From positions 19,354 to 83,353 of the forward strand of contig NZ_JAPIUX010000008.1 in assembly GCF_026240015.1 (NCBI RefSeq): 64,000 nt of DNA. The letters run 5' to 3'. The translations under genes were made by a program, and so were the position numbers. The notes under the pieces were generated by a model that worked only from the letters and a program-made list of their open reading frames with translations, was not told the DNA's origin and did no database searches. Source of the stretch: Acetobacter farinalis. Its GTDB lineage: Bacteria > Pseudomonadota > Alphaproteobacteria > Acetobacterales > Acetobacteraceae. Positions within the stretch are counted from its first letter, which is position 1, and every line of letters begins with the position of its first letter. Shown one piece after another: positions 25,452-34,173 of the stretch.

Positions 25452-26735
25452 TTACGGGGTCAGGCGGGCGTGAATGGCATCGCCGTTATCAGGCGTGCCA
25501 TCGGCGATTTTGGCGCTGATTGTTCCATCCTCATCCCGCACGATCCGCACCATCTCAGCGCCCTGCTGGCGCGCCACAATCAGCGATTCGCTGATCATGT
25601 CTTCAATGGAGCGCACCAGATCACGCGCTGAAGCGGCATCCCCCATCCGGCTCTGGCGGCGCATGACGTCCACCAGAAGCCCCGCATCAATCCCGCCGGT
25701 TTCAACCTTCAGGCCGTAGCTTTCAATCATGCCTTCAATTTCCAGCGCGGAAACACGGGCGATATCCAGCCCCTTCAGGGTGCGGAACACAAAAATGCGG
25801 TCCAGACGGTTCAGCACTTCCGGCGCGAACCCGGCCTGACGCAGCGCCTCGACCGATTCGGCGCGCATGCGGTCTGGGTCATTGTGCAGGCGGTCGGCAA
25901 TTTCCGTCAGCGCTTCCGTGGCGATGTTGGATGTCAGCACAAAAATGCAGCGGACTGTGGAAATCTGCTGCCCGGTGGAGGCTTCCGTCACGTGCCCGTC
26001 GTTCCAGGCCGTCAGGAATTTCTTGAACACATCCGGATGGGCTTTTTCAATTTCATCCAGCAGCACAACGGCATCGGGCTTTTCTTTCAGGCCGCCGGTC
26101 AGCTTGCCGTAGGTATCCGAGCCCACATAGCCCTTTGGGGAGCCAAAAAGCTGGGTGGCGGCGTGCGGGCTGCTCATCTGCGTCATGTCAAAATGCAGCA
26201 GGGGGCGCCCAAGCTGGCGGGCCAGTTGTTTGGCCAGATAGGTTTTTCCGGTGCCGGGCGGGCCTGCCAGCAGGAAAATTCCCACCGGCTTGCCGCGTAC
26301 CTGCAAGGCGAGGCGGCGGCGCAACTGTGTGGCGATATCCTCACACACCTGATCCTGCCCGATCACACGGGCGCGCAGGTTCGCGGCCAGTTCCTCGGCA
26401 TCAATCGTTGTTTCCCGCTGTTCCCGCGCCAGCATTTCTTCCAGCGCGTTGCGGTTGGTCAGTCTGGCAAGAACATCCATCATCCACCCCCGTCGGCGTA
26501 ACAGGCCCTTGCGTGCGAGCCGTTCTGCGCGTGTTTCAAATAACAGCCCCCCCAGTGTCAGTATGCCGCCAACAGCAGCCAGTACGGGCCACGCCGGTGC
26601 GCACCACTCCATGAAATGGGTGAAGGACGCCAGCGAGAGGTGCAGGCTGATTGCCATCTGGACACTGGCAAGCACCAGAAAGATGACCATCATCAGCGGC
26701 ATCAACCGGTTCAGGGCCGGAAGCAGGTCTTTCAT
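25452..26735 (-). CDS. Membrane-anchored ClpB-like AAA+ ATPase
   Basis: The 427-residue protein starts with two transmembrane segments (about 11-30 and 46-65), then a charged linker, then one AAA-2 domain like the second ATPase domain of ClpA/ClpB. Walker A is G-P-P-G-T-G-K-T (158-165), the substrate-gripping pore loop G-Y-V-G is at 202-205, Walker B V-V-L-L-D-E-I-E is at 223-230, the arginine finger lies in V-L-N-R-L-D (about 310), and a sensor-2-like A-R-D-L-V-R follows in a small C-terminal D2 lid. It lacks the ClpB N domain, first ATPase domain and M-domain, and I see no IGL/IGF ClpP-docking loop. It should be a membrane-tethered unfoldase. It overlaps the upstream gene by four bases. Confidence 0.85.
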   Translation of the reverse strand: MKDLLPALNRLMPLMMVIFLVLASVQMAISLHLSLASFTHFMEWCAPAWPVLAAVGGILTLGGLLFETRAERLARKGLLRRRGWMMDVLARLTNRNALEEMLAREQRETTIDAEELAANLRARVIGQDQVCEDIATQLRRRLALQVRGKPVGIFLLAGPPGTGKTYLAKQLARQLGRPLLHFDMTQMSSPHAATQLFGSPKGYVGSDTYGKLTGGLKEKPDAVVLLDEIEKAHPDVFKKFLTAWNDGHVTEASTGQQISTVRCIFVLTSNIATEALTEIADRLHNDPDRMRAESVEALRQAGFAPEVLNRLDRIFVFRTLKGLDIARVSALEIEGMIESYGLKVETGGIDAGLLVDVMRRQSRMGDAASARDLVRSIEDMISESLIVARQQGAEMVRIVRDEDGTISAKIADGTPDNGDAIHARLTP

Positions 26736-27343
26736 TGCGCAATCACCGTCAGGCCAAGAGTATCACCCTGATGCATGATGGGCAGGGCCTGCGGACCAAA
26801 CATGGTTATCACGCCACTGCCCGTTCCAGCCGGACCGGGGTCGGACACGGGCACGATATCCACATTACCACTTACTGTAATGGGAAGCACGAGAACTGTG
26901 GGTTTGGGCTGAAGCAGCACGGTCCGCTGTGTTGTTCCGCAGATCACACTCACTGTCCCTCCCGCACCTGTCGCATCAAAAATCGGCATGGCCACCAGCC
27001 GCAGCTCCCGCCGTTTCACGCCGGCCAGAATATCAGCCTGCTCTTTTTCAGAGTAGCCCGAGTCCGCAAGGGCCTGCGCGGCTTTTTCCGGCGCAATCAG
27101 CGAAAACTGCACCCCAAGGCGGGCCTGTGTGGTTCCGCCGTTCTGGCTGCCCCCCGCGTCTGCCGCGGGGAGGGCTGATGTGCTGCCGCTGTTTGAGCCA
27201 GCGTAATGAACCCCGGCCCCGGCCAGCAGGGCACATGTGGCCAAGGCTACCATAAGAAGGCGGAAGTGTGAGGGTTTTTCCTCTTTTTCCGCCTGTGCCC
27301 TGTATGCGGGGTCCGGCAAATTCTTCATGAGACAATCAGACAT
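26732..27343 (-). CDS. Uncharacterised single-pass membrane protein, AAA+ cassette first gene
   Basis: The 203-residue protein has a cytoplasmic N terminus, one membrane segment (about residues 27-46), a Gly/Ser-rich linker, and a C-terminal domain with P-I-F-D-A-T-G, a lone I-C-G-T-T-Q segment, and a beta-rich end (M-H-Q-G-D-T-L-G-L-T-V-I-A-Q). I recognise no family. Its stop overlaps the ATG of the membrane AAA+ ATPase, which argues for a shared complex. Starts at 27343 and 27328 are both possible; neither has a strong ribosome site. The gene is divergent from rimP. Confidence 0.7.
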   Translation of the reverse strand: MSDCLMKNLPDPAYRAQAEKEEKPSHFRLLMVALATCALLAGAGVHYAGSNSGSTSALPAADAGGSQNGGTTQARLGVQFSLIAPEKAAQALADSGYSEKEQADILAGVKRRELRLVAMPIFDATGAGGTVSVICGTTQRTVLLQPKPTVLVLPITVSGNVDIVPVSDPGPAGTGSGVITMFGPQALPIMHQGDTLGLTVIAQ

Positions 27344-27552
27344 GGGCGGGCGCGAAAGTGCAAGTTCTGAAACGGGGGGAAAGTCTGGAAAACCCCCTGT
27401 GTTGATTAATTTCTTTTTCACGAAACGGTATGGCCGGATTGCCCGACTCTGTTTCCGCCCTTGCAGCATGACGGTGTATCCCCTACATGAAGGGCATCCT
27501 TTCATTGAATCAGAATTTTGGGGGGTGGCCTTGACGGGCCGCCTTTTTTGCA

Positions 27553-28137
27553 TTGGACGCTGATCTGCCTGCCCACTCCGGCCTTGAAGCCCGGCTTGTC
27601 GCTCTTGTAGCGCCAACGCTGGAGGATCTTGGCTATGAAATCGTCCGCATCGCGGTGCTCGGGCGTGAAAGCCCGACCGTGCAGATTATGGCGGATCGGG
27701 CGGATGGTTCGCTCATCAGTGTGGATGATTGTGAACGCATCAGCCATGCCGTGGGCGCCGTGCTGGATGTGGAAGACCCCATTCCGGGGGCGTGGACTCT
27801 GGAAGTCTCGTCCGCGGGAATCGACAGGCCACTGACACGCGCCAAGGACTGGAACCGGTTTGCCGGGCATCAGGCCAAGGCGGAAGTGCTGGTGCCGGTG
27901 GATGGCCGACGCCGGTTTTCCGGTATCGTGCTGGGAGCGGATGATGGTGTTGCCAGGCTGCGGCTGGATGATGGCACCGAGGTTGCCTTGCCGCTGGAGG
28001 AAATCCGGCGGGCAAGGCTGGTTCTGACAGATGCCCTGATTGAGGCAAGCGCGCAGATGGCGCGCCCTGCCGAGACGGGTGAAGAAGAGAAGAGCGAGGC
28101 CGGGGAAGAAAATCCGGCCGGGCGCAAGTTACACTGA
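27553..28137 (+). CDS. rimP: Ribosome maturation factor RimP
   Basis: RimP assists 30S subunit maturation. The 194-residue protein shows the family blocks V-A-P-T-L-E-D-L-G-Y-E-I-V-R, V-Q-I-M-A-D-R, D-D-C-E-R-I-S-H-A-V, and the Y/W-x-L-E-V-S-S-A-G-I-D-R-P-L-T motif. A charged tail of about 30 residues follows the fold. The start appears to be TTG at 27553; there is no other candidate nearby and no good ribosome site. It leads the conserved rimP-nusA-ylxR-infB-rbfA operon. Confidence 0.95.
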   Translation: MDADLPAHSGLEARLVALVAPTLEDLGYEIVRIAVLGRESPTVQIMADRADGSLISVDDCERISHAVGAVLDVEDPIPGAWTLEVSSAGIDRPLTRAKDWNRFAGHQAKAEVLVPVDGRRRFSGIVLGADDGVARLRLDDGTEVALPLEEIRRARLVLTDALIEASAQMARPAETGEEEKSEAGEENPAGRKLH

Positions 28138-28167
28138 TCAAGCCGCCTGCTTTGGAGAGCTGAGAGT

Positions 28168-29697
28168 ATGGATACCTCTGTTTCCCGTCCTGAACTGCTG
28201 CTGGTTGCAGATGCTGTCTCGCGCGAGAAAGGAATCGAGCGCGAGGAAGTTCTGGAGGCCATGGAGCAGGCCATCCAGAAGGCCGGTCGTGCCAAATACG
28301 GGCACGAAAAAGATATTCGCGCCACAATTGACCGCCGGACCGGGGATGTACGCCTCTCTCGCTGGACTGAAGTTGTCGAGACGGTAGAGAACGAAGAAAC
28401 CCAGATTCCGCTGGCTATTGCGAGCAAGTTCCGGCCGGAAATCAAGGCGGGTGAATATCTGGTTGATCCGCTGCCGCCGATTGATTTTGGCCGCATTGCC
28501 GCCCAGACCGCCAAGCAGGTCATTGTCCAGCGCGTGCGGGAATATGAGCGCAAGCGCCAGTACAACGAATTCAAGGACCGCGTGGGCGAAATCGTCAACG
28601 GCACCATCAAGCGGACCGAGTACGGCAACCTCATGGTTGAAATCGGCTCTGCGGAGGCGCTGCTGCGCCGTGATGAGCTGATTCCGCGTGAAACGTTCCG
28701 TAACTCGGACCGCGTGCGCGCCTACATCTATGATGTGCGTGATGAACCGCGCGGCCCGCAGATTTTCCTCTCCCGCACGCATCCGGCCTTCCTGGCCAAA
28801 CTGTTTGCGCAGGAAGTGCCGGAAATCTATGACGGCATCATCGAAATCAAGGCTGTGGCGCGTGACCCCGGCTCCCGTGCCAAAATGGCCGTGATCTCCC
28901 GTGATGCGTCCATTGACCCGGTCGGTGCCTGCGTTGGTATGCGTGGCTCCCGCGTGCAGGCCGTTGTGGCTGAACTGCAGGGCGAGAAAATCGACATCAT
29001 TCCCTGGAGCCCGCAGGCCGCGACCTTCGTGGTGAACGCCCTTGCTCCTGCTGAAGTCAGCAAGGTGGTGATGGATGAAGAAGCCGGGCGTGTGGAAGTT
29101 GTGGTGCCGGATGAGCAACTCTCGCTGGCCATTGGCCGCCGCGGGCAGAACGTGCGTCTGGCCAGCCAGCTCACGCGCTGGGATATTGATATCCTGACCG
29201 AGGCCGAAGAATCCGAACGCCGTCAGGAAGAGTTCCGCCGCCGCACGAACCTGTTCGTGGAAGCGCTGGATGTGGATGACGTGATTGCAGGTCTGCTGGT
29301 CACAGAAGGGTTCCACACGGTTGAAGAACTGGCGTATGCTGACCCGGACGAGCTGATTGGCATTGAAGGTTTTGACGAGTCGGTGGTAAGTGAGCTGGTA
29401 CAGCGCGCTGAAGCCTACCTGGTTCGTCAGGAAGAAAACCTTGATGCGAAGCGCCGTGATCTTGGCGTGGTGGACGATATTGCCAATCTCGGGGTCTTTA
29501 CAAACCAGATGCTTGTGACGCTGGGCGAAAAAGGTGTAAAAACCCTTGACGACCTCGCTGACCTTGCGGGTGACGAGCTTGTCGAGATTCTCGGTCCTGA
29601 CGCCCTTGAGGAAGATGCTGCCAATGAGATTATCATGGCCGCACGTGCTCACTGGTTCGAGGGAGAAGGCAAGTCCTCCGGTCAGGCTGAGGGCTGA
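28168..29697 (+). CDS. nusA: Transcription termination/antitermination factor NusA
   Basis: NusA binds RNA polymerase and modulates pausing, termination and antitermination. The 509-residue protein has the N-terminal polymerase-binding domain, an S1 domain (around 135-200), two KH domains (V-G-A-C-V-G-M-R-G-S-R and A-I-G-R-R-G-Q-N-V-R-L-A), and two C-terminal acidic helix-hairpin-helix repeats like those of Alphaproteobacteria and E. coli. It lies 30 bases after rimP in the same operon. Confidence 0.98.
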   Translation: MDTSVSRPELLLVADAVSREKGIEREEVLEAMEQAIQKAGRAKYGHEKDIRATIDRRTGDVRLSRWTEVVETVENEETQIPLAIASKFRPEIKAGEYLVDPLPPIDFGRIAAQTAKQVIVQRVREYERKRQYNEFKDRVGEIVNGTIKRTEYGNLMVEIGSAEALLRRDELIPRETFRNSDRVRAYIYDVRDEPRGPQIFLSRTHPAFLAKLFAQEVPEIYDGIIEIKAVARDPGSRAKMAVISRDASIDPVGACVGMRGSRVQAVVAELQGEKIDIIPWSPQAATFVVNALAPAEVSKVVMDEEAGRVEVVVPDEQLSLAIGRRGQNVRLASQLTRWDIDILTEAEESERRQEEFRRRTNLFVEALDVDDVIAGLLVTEGFHTVEELAYADPDELIGIEGFDESVVSELVQRAEAYLVRQEENLDAKRRDLGVVDDIANLGVFTNQMLVTLGEKGVKTLDDLADLAGDELVEILGPDALEEDAANEIIMAARAHWFEGEGKSSGQAEG

Positions 29698-29722
29698 GCA
29701 GGCACTTCGGGCCTGACAAGAA

Positions 29723-30376
29723 ATGAGTGGTGATTTGCCCGAAGCGTATGATGATGAGAAAGGCCCCCTGCGCCGCTGCGCGGTAACGCGTGAGCAGGGG
29801 CAACCTGCTCTGATGATACGGTTTGTGGTTTCACCCTCACTGGTTGTCGTGCCGGATCTGGACGCGCGGCTCCCCGGTCGGGGAATATGGTTGAGCCCCA
29901 GCCGGGATGTGATAGAACAGGCCCGCAAACGCGGGGTGTTCGCACGGGCTGCACGCTGCCAGGTGGTTGTGCCGGAAGATCTCTCTGCTCAGGTGGAGGC
30001 AGGTCTGCGCCGGCGGATGATGGAACTTCTGGGGCTGGCACGGCGTGCCGGGCAGTCCACAAGCGGTTTTATGAAGGTGCGGGAGTGGGTCACACAGCGT
30101 CGTGCTGCGGTGATTGTTCACGCATCGGATGGAAGCGGAGAGGAACTTGGTCGGCTCGTATCGGGTGCCAGGGACCTCCCCGTGGTTGAGGCGCTTTCGG
30201 GTGAAGACCTTGCAAAGGTTTTTGGTCGGGAGCGAGTTGTGAATGCGGCGCTGGCGGCCGGGGTTCTGGCCTCGCGTCTGTGTTGTGAGAATAAGCGTTT
30301 TTCGGGGGTTGCCGATGGTGGCTCCCGGGTTCGTCGGACCTTTCCGGCGGATGGGTGTGAACAGGCGGGTCAATGA
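29723..30376 (+). CDS. YlxR-L7Ae type RNA-binding fusion protein
   Basis: This 217-residue protein joins a YlxR (DUF448) domain (about 15-90; R-R-C-A-V-T-R, G-R-G-I-W-L) to an L7Ae/YlxQ-like RNA-binding domain (about 98-195; L-L-G-L-A-R-R-A-G). In Firmicutes these are two adjacent proteins between nusA and infB; the fusion is normal in Alphaproteobacteria. YlxR proteins are linked to RNase P or global transcription control, but the role here is not established. It sits between nusA and infB and overlaps infB by four bases. The C-terminal about 20 residues are basic and likely flexible. Confidence 0.9.
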   Translation: MSGDLPEAYDDEKGPLRRCAVTREQGQPALMIRFVVSPSLVVVPDLDARLPGRGIWLSPSRDVIEQARKRGVFARAARCQVVVPEDLSAQVEAGLRRRMMELLGLARRAGQSTSGFMKVREWVTQRRAAVIVHASDGSGEELGRLVSGARDLPVVEALSGEDLAKVFGRERVVNAALAAGVLASRLCCENKRFSGVADGGSRVRRTFPADGCEQAGQ

Positions 30377-33060
30377 GCGAAGGCAAGGATCAGGATCAGG
30401 GTAAGGGGCGTCTGTCCCTTCGGCCGGCGGGACGTTCGGAAGTCGGACGGACGGTTGATGCCGGGTCCGTGCGGCAGAGTTTCAGTCACGGGCGCTCGAA
30501 GGTTGTACAGGTTGAGGTGCGCAAGAAGCGTGGCCCCGGTACTCCTGGTAGCCCTGGTGGTCGAGGTGCCGGCGGACGGGCAGGGGGTGGCCGTACCCTG
30601 ACGGCTGCTGAACTGGCCATGCGCCAGCGTGTGCTGGCGGAACAGACACAGGCAGCCGCAGAGGCTGAACGGCGTGAAGCCGAGCGGCGCGAGCAGGAAA
30701 AGATTCAGATCCTTTCCGCGGCTGAAGAAGCACGCCGCCGTGAGGAAGACGAAAAACGGACAGCGGAAGCCGAAGCTCAGGCGAAAGCCGCGGCTGAGGA
30801 AGCTGAACGTCGGGCCCGGATCGACTCCATCAAGCAGATCGAGCCGAAAGGCCCCGTTGTTTCGGCTGTGCCGATTCCGGGTGAAGTCACGCTTGCCCCG
30901 CCGGTTGACCGCCTGAAGCCTCTGGCTGAACGCGCCATCATGCCGGCGCGCCCGCTCAAGCCGGCAGCTCCGCGCCCGCAGCCTGCGGCCGATGCCGCCG
31001 AGCCTCCTGCCGCCCAGACCCTGCGTCTGCGTGGCCGTGGTGCGGATGGTGAGGAAGAAACTCGCCGTGCTCCCTCCCGTCGTCCGGGTGGCGGCGGTGG
31101 TGGTGCGGGCAATGTGCCTGCAAACCGCAAGAGCGCCAGCCCCCGTAAGGGTGATGCCGGGCGTCGTGCAGGCCGTATTGACGTGCAGGCCGCCATTGAA
31201 GGGGATGATGACAAGACGCGTTCACTCGCCTCTGTCCGTCGCCAGCGTGAGCGTGAGCGCCGTCAGGCCGAACTCGAACGCCTGCGTGCTGATCAGGTCC
31301 GCGTGGTGCGTGATGTCATCCTGCCCGAAACCATTACGGTGCAGGAGCTTGCCAACCGTATGGCGGCCCGTCAGGGAGAAGTCATCAAGGCGCTGATGAA
31401 AAACGGCGTGATGGCAACTGTCACGCAGAGCATTGATGCCGATACGGCTGAACTGATTGTTGAAGAATTCGGCCACCGCGTGCGCCGTGTTTCTGAAAGC
31501 GACGTTGAGCTGGGCATTGAAGGCGTTGAGGATCAGCCCGAAGAACTCATGCCCCGTCCGCCGGTTGTGACCGTGATGGGCCATGTTGACCACGGCAAGA
31601 CCTCGCTGCTGGATGCCCTGCGCACAACCGACGTTGCGGCAGGGGAAGCCGGTGGCATTACCCAGCATATCGGGGCCTATCAGGTTACTCTGAAGTCCGG
31701 CGCGAAAATCACGTTCCTGGATACACCGGGCCACGAGGCGTTTACCGCCATGCGTGCCCGCGGTGCCTCCATTACGGACGTGGTGGTGCTGGTGGTTGCA
31801 GCGGATGACGGCGTGATGCCGCAGACGATTGAGGCCATCAAACACGCCAAGGCTGCGAATGCGCCGATTATCGTGGCCATCAACAAGATCGACAAGCCGG
31901 GTGCCAACCCGGACCGTGTGCGCCAGGAACTGCTGCACCACGAGATTGTTGTGGAATCCATGAGCGGTGACGTGCAGGACATTGAAGTGTCTGCCACCAA
32001 GCGTCTGGGTCTTGAGCAGCTGGAAGAAGCCATTCTTCTGCAGGCCGAAATTCTGGACCTGAAGGCAAACCCGGATCGTTCTGCGGAAGGTGCGGTGATT
32101 GAAAGCCGTCTGGACCGTGGCCGTGGTTCCGTGGCGTCTGTGCTGGTGCAGAAAGGCACCCTGCATAAGGGCGACATCGTGGTGGCCGGGTCCGAATGGG
32201 GCCGTGTGCGTGCGCTGATTGATGATCGTGGCCGTCAGGTTGCGGATGCAACACCGTCCATGCCGGTTGAAATTCTGGGGCTGACAGGGGTGCCGTCCGC
32301 CGGTGCGCCGTTCGTGGTCGTGGAAAATGAAACCCGCGCCCGTGAAATCTGTGAATTCCGCCAGCGGAAGCTGAAGGAACATCAGGTTGCCGGTCAGGTT
32401 GCGGCCCGTGGCACGCTGGATCAGATGCTGGCGCGTATCCAGGCTGGCCAGCAGAAGGAAGTCGCGGTTCTTATCAAGGCTGACGTGCAGGGCTCTGCTG
32501 AAGCAATTCAGTCAACCGTGCTCAAGCTGGCGCATGAAGAAGTGGCTGTGCGGGTGCTCAACGCAACGGTGGGGCAGATCACGGAAAGTGATGTGCAGTT
32601 CGCCAAGGCGTCTGATGCCCTGATCATTGCCTTCAACGTGCGTGCCACGGCGCAGGCCCGCATACTCGCCCAGCGCGAGGGTGTGGAAATCCGCTACTAC
32701 TCCATCATCTATCAGGTGGCGGATGACGTGGAACAGCTGGTGCGTGGCAAGATTGCGCCCAAGCATCGTGAGAAGTTCCTGGGCTATGCCGAAATCCGTC
32801 AGGTTTTCGACATTACCAAGGTGGGCAAGGTGGCCGGGTGCTACATTACAGAAGGCGTGGTCAAGCGCGGCTGTGGTGTGCGTCTGCTGCGTGATGGCGT
32901 GGTGATCCATGAAGGGGATCTGAGCCAGCTCAAGCGCTTCAAGGACGATGTGAAGGAAGTGGCCAAAGGCTACGAATGTGGTCTGTCCTTCGCTGGCTAT
33001 AACGACCTGCGTGAAGGCGACGTGGTCGAGTGCTTTGAAAGCGAGCTGGTGCCTGCATGA
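30373..33060 (+). CDS. infB: Translation initiation factor IF-2
   Basis: IF-2 is the GTPase that delivers initiator tRNA to the 30S subunit. The 895-residue protein has a long N-terminal region rich in Ala/Glu/Arg with coiled-coil character (about 80-160) and a Gly/Arg-rich linker, then the IF-2 N2 domain. The GTPase core has G1 G-H-V-D-H-G-K-T (403-410), G3 D-T-P-G-H-E and G4 N-K-I-D. The C-terminal initiator-tRNA-binding domains end at residue 895. It overlaps both neighbours by four bases. Confidence 0.98.
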   Translation: MSEGKDQDQGKGRLSLRPAGRSEVGRTVDAGSVRQSFSHGRSKVVQVEVRKKRGPGTPGSPGGRGAGGRAGGGRTLTAAELAMRQRVLAEQTQAAAEAERREAERREQEKIQILSAAEEARRREEDEKRTAEAEAQAKAAAEEAERRARIDSIKQIEPKGPVVSAVPIPGEVTLAPPVDRLKPLAERAIMPARPLKPAAPRPQPAADAAEPPAAQTLRLRGRGADGEEETRRAPSRRPGGGGGGAGNVPANRKSASPRKGDAGRRAGRIDVQAAIEGDDDKTRSLASVRRQRERERRQAELERLRADQVRVVRDVILPETITVQELANRMAARQGEVIKALMKNGVMATVTQSIDADTAELIVEEFGHRVRRVSESDVELGIEGVEDQPEELMPRPPVVTVMGHVDHGKTSLLDALRTTDVAAGEAGGITQHIGAYQVTLKSGAKITFLDTPGHEAFTAMRARGASITDVVVLVVAADDGVMPQTIEAIKHAKAANAPIIVAINKIDKPGANPDRVRQELLHHEIVVESMSGDVQDIEVSATKRLGLEQLEEAILLQAEILDLKANPDRSAEGAVIESRLDRGRGSVASVLVQKGTLHKGDIVVAGSEWGRVRALIDDRGRQVADATPSMPVEILGLTGVPSAGAPFVVVENETRAREICEFRQRKLKEHQVAGQVAARGTLDQMLARIQAGQQKEVAVLIKADVQGSAEAIQSTVLKLAHEEVAVRVLNATVGQITESDVQFAKASDALIIAFNVRATAQARILAQREGVEIRYYSIIYQVADDVEQLVRGKIAPKHREKFLGYAEIRQVFDITKVGKVAGCYITEGVVKRGCGVRLLRDGVVIHEGDLSQLKRFKDDVKEVAKGYECGLSFAGYNDLREGDVVECFESELVPA

Positions 33061-33524
33061 GCCGTCGGAACGGATCAGGTAAGGCAGGAGCAGGGGAGCC
33101 GGCGGGGTATCTCGCCGGCCTTTCTCCTTTAGGGCCATCCCAGCGCCAGTTGCGCGTGGGGGAAGAAGTGCGGCGCGTGCTGGCGGAACTGTTCGCCCGC
33201 ACCACGTTTCGTGACCCGGATCTGGCAGATGCCACGGTAACGGTGACGGAAGTCCGGCTTTCTCCGGATTTCAAACACGCCACGGTTTTTGTGGCGCGTC
33301 TGGGCCGCAGTGATGTGGATGCGTTATTGCCCGCCCTCAAGCGGGTTGGGCCGTGGCTGCGCACGCAGATGTCGCACAAGCTGCGTTTGCGGGCGGCTCC
33401 GGAATTGCATTTCCAGCCGGATACCACGCTGGATGTTGCCATGCACATGAACTCGCTGCTGAGGTCTCCGGACGTTCAGCGCGACCTTGCTTCAAAAGAC
33501 GACGAGGAAGAGCCGGAGGCCTGA
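33057..33524 (+). CDS. rbfA: Ribosome-binding factor A
   Basis: RbfA is a KH-fold protein that helps process 16S rRNA and mature the 30S subunit, notably in cold. The 155-residue product shows S-Q-R-Q-L-R-V-G-E-E-V-R-R near the start, D-P-D-L-A-D-A-T-V-T-V-T-E-V-R-L-S-P-D, and the R-L-R-A-A-P-E-L-H-F-Q-P-D-T-T-L motif. It ends with an acidic tail. It closes the operon here; truB is not adjacent, unlike in many bacteria. Confidence 0.96.
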   Translation: MSRRNGSGKAGAGEPAGYLAGLSPLGPSQRQLRVGEEVRRVLAELFARTTFRDPDLADATVTVTEVRLSPDFKHATVFVARLGRSDVDALLPALKRVGPWLRTQMSHKLRLRAAPELHFQPDTTLDVAMHMNSLLRSPDVQRDLASKDDEEEPEA

Positions 33525-33585
33525 GCTTCCCGTTCTTCCGCTCCGGCCCGCGCCGGGTGTGTCAGCACGCATTTCAAACAGAATT

Positions 33586-34038
33586 CTAGCTTTTCCACGG
33601 CTGCACAACGGGGCGGATGGCAAAGTTGCTTTGAATGCGGACAACACCCGGCATGCGGGAGAGTTCTTCCTTATGAATGCGTTCATAGTCTGACATATCC
33701 CGCGCTTCCACGCGGAGCAGATAGTCGGCATCCCCCGTCATCAGATAACATTCCTTTACATCCGGGCATTCCCGCACGCGAGTTTCAAACCGGCGCAGGC
33801 CGTCTTCCGTCTGGCGCTCAAGGGTGATCTGCACAATGACGGTGGCCATGCTGTGCACCGCGTTCTTATCGATAATGGCGCGGTAGCCCTGAATAACGCC
33901 CTCCTGTTCCAGAATTTTGACCCGCCGCAGGCAGGCAGAGGGAGAAAGCCCAACCTTTTCAGCAAGTTCGGCGTTGCTCATGCGGCCATCATGCTGGAGG
34001 TGACGCAAGATTGCGTCAGTCAGGCGGTCGAAGATCAT
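33586..34038 (-). CDS. Lrp/AsnC family regulator, probably of the D-alanine genes
   Basis: The 150-residue protein has an N-terminal helix-turn-helix (N-A-E-L-A-E-K-V-G-L-S-P-S-A-C-L-R-R-V) and a C-terminal RAM ligand domain (D-V-K-E-C-Y-L-M-T-G-D-A-D-Y-L-L-R-V). It is divergent from alanine racemase and dadA, the arrangement of DadR, the alanine-responsive activator of D-alanine catabolism. Autoregulation and control of the divergent genes through sites in the 135-base gap are inferred. Confidence 0.92.
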   Translation of the reverse strand: MIFDRLTDAILRHLQHDGRMSNAELAEKVGLSPSACLRRVKILEQEGVIQGYRAIIDKNAVHSMATVIVQITLERQTEDGLRRFETRVRECPDVKECYLMTGDADYLLRVEARDMSDYERIHKEELSRMPGVVRIQSNFAIRPVVQPWKS

Positions 34039-34056
34039 AAGGCGATATCCTGTTTT

Positions 34057-34076
34057 TATTCGAAGAATATACGAAT
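34057..34076. promoter_or_regulatory. Dyad element in the Lrp/alr divergent promoter region
   Basis: TATTC-GAA-GAATA (34057-34069) is a perfect small dyad, and the nested pair ATTCG ... CGAAT continues it to 34076. It is A+T-rich and lies just upstream of the regulator start, as Lrp-type operators do. It is a candidate only. Confidence 0.4.
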
Positions 34077-34173
34077 TTTAGCCACTTCTGTCACATTTTA
34101 TGCGGCCAATCGACAGGATATTCCGAAAGATTTCTGTTAAAAGTTTGGAATCGAAATGTTTTAGGGGGCTGGT

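Noticed and set aside
28138..29928. Open frame of about 600 codons antisense to nusA
   Set aside because: Composition rich in His/Arg/Asn typical of reverse-complement shadows; nusA is certain on the other strand.
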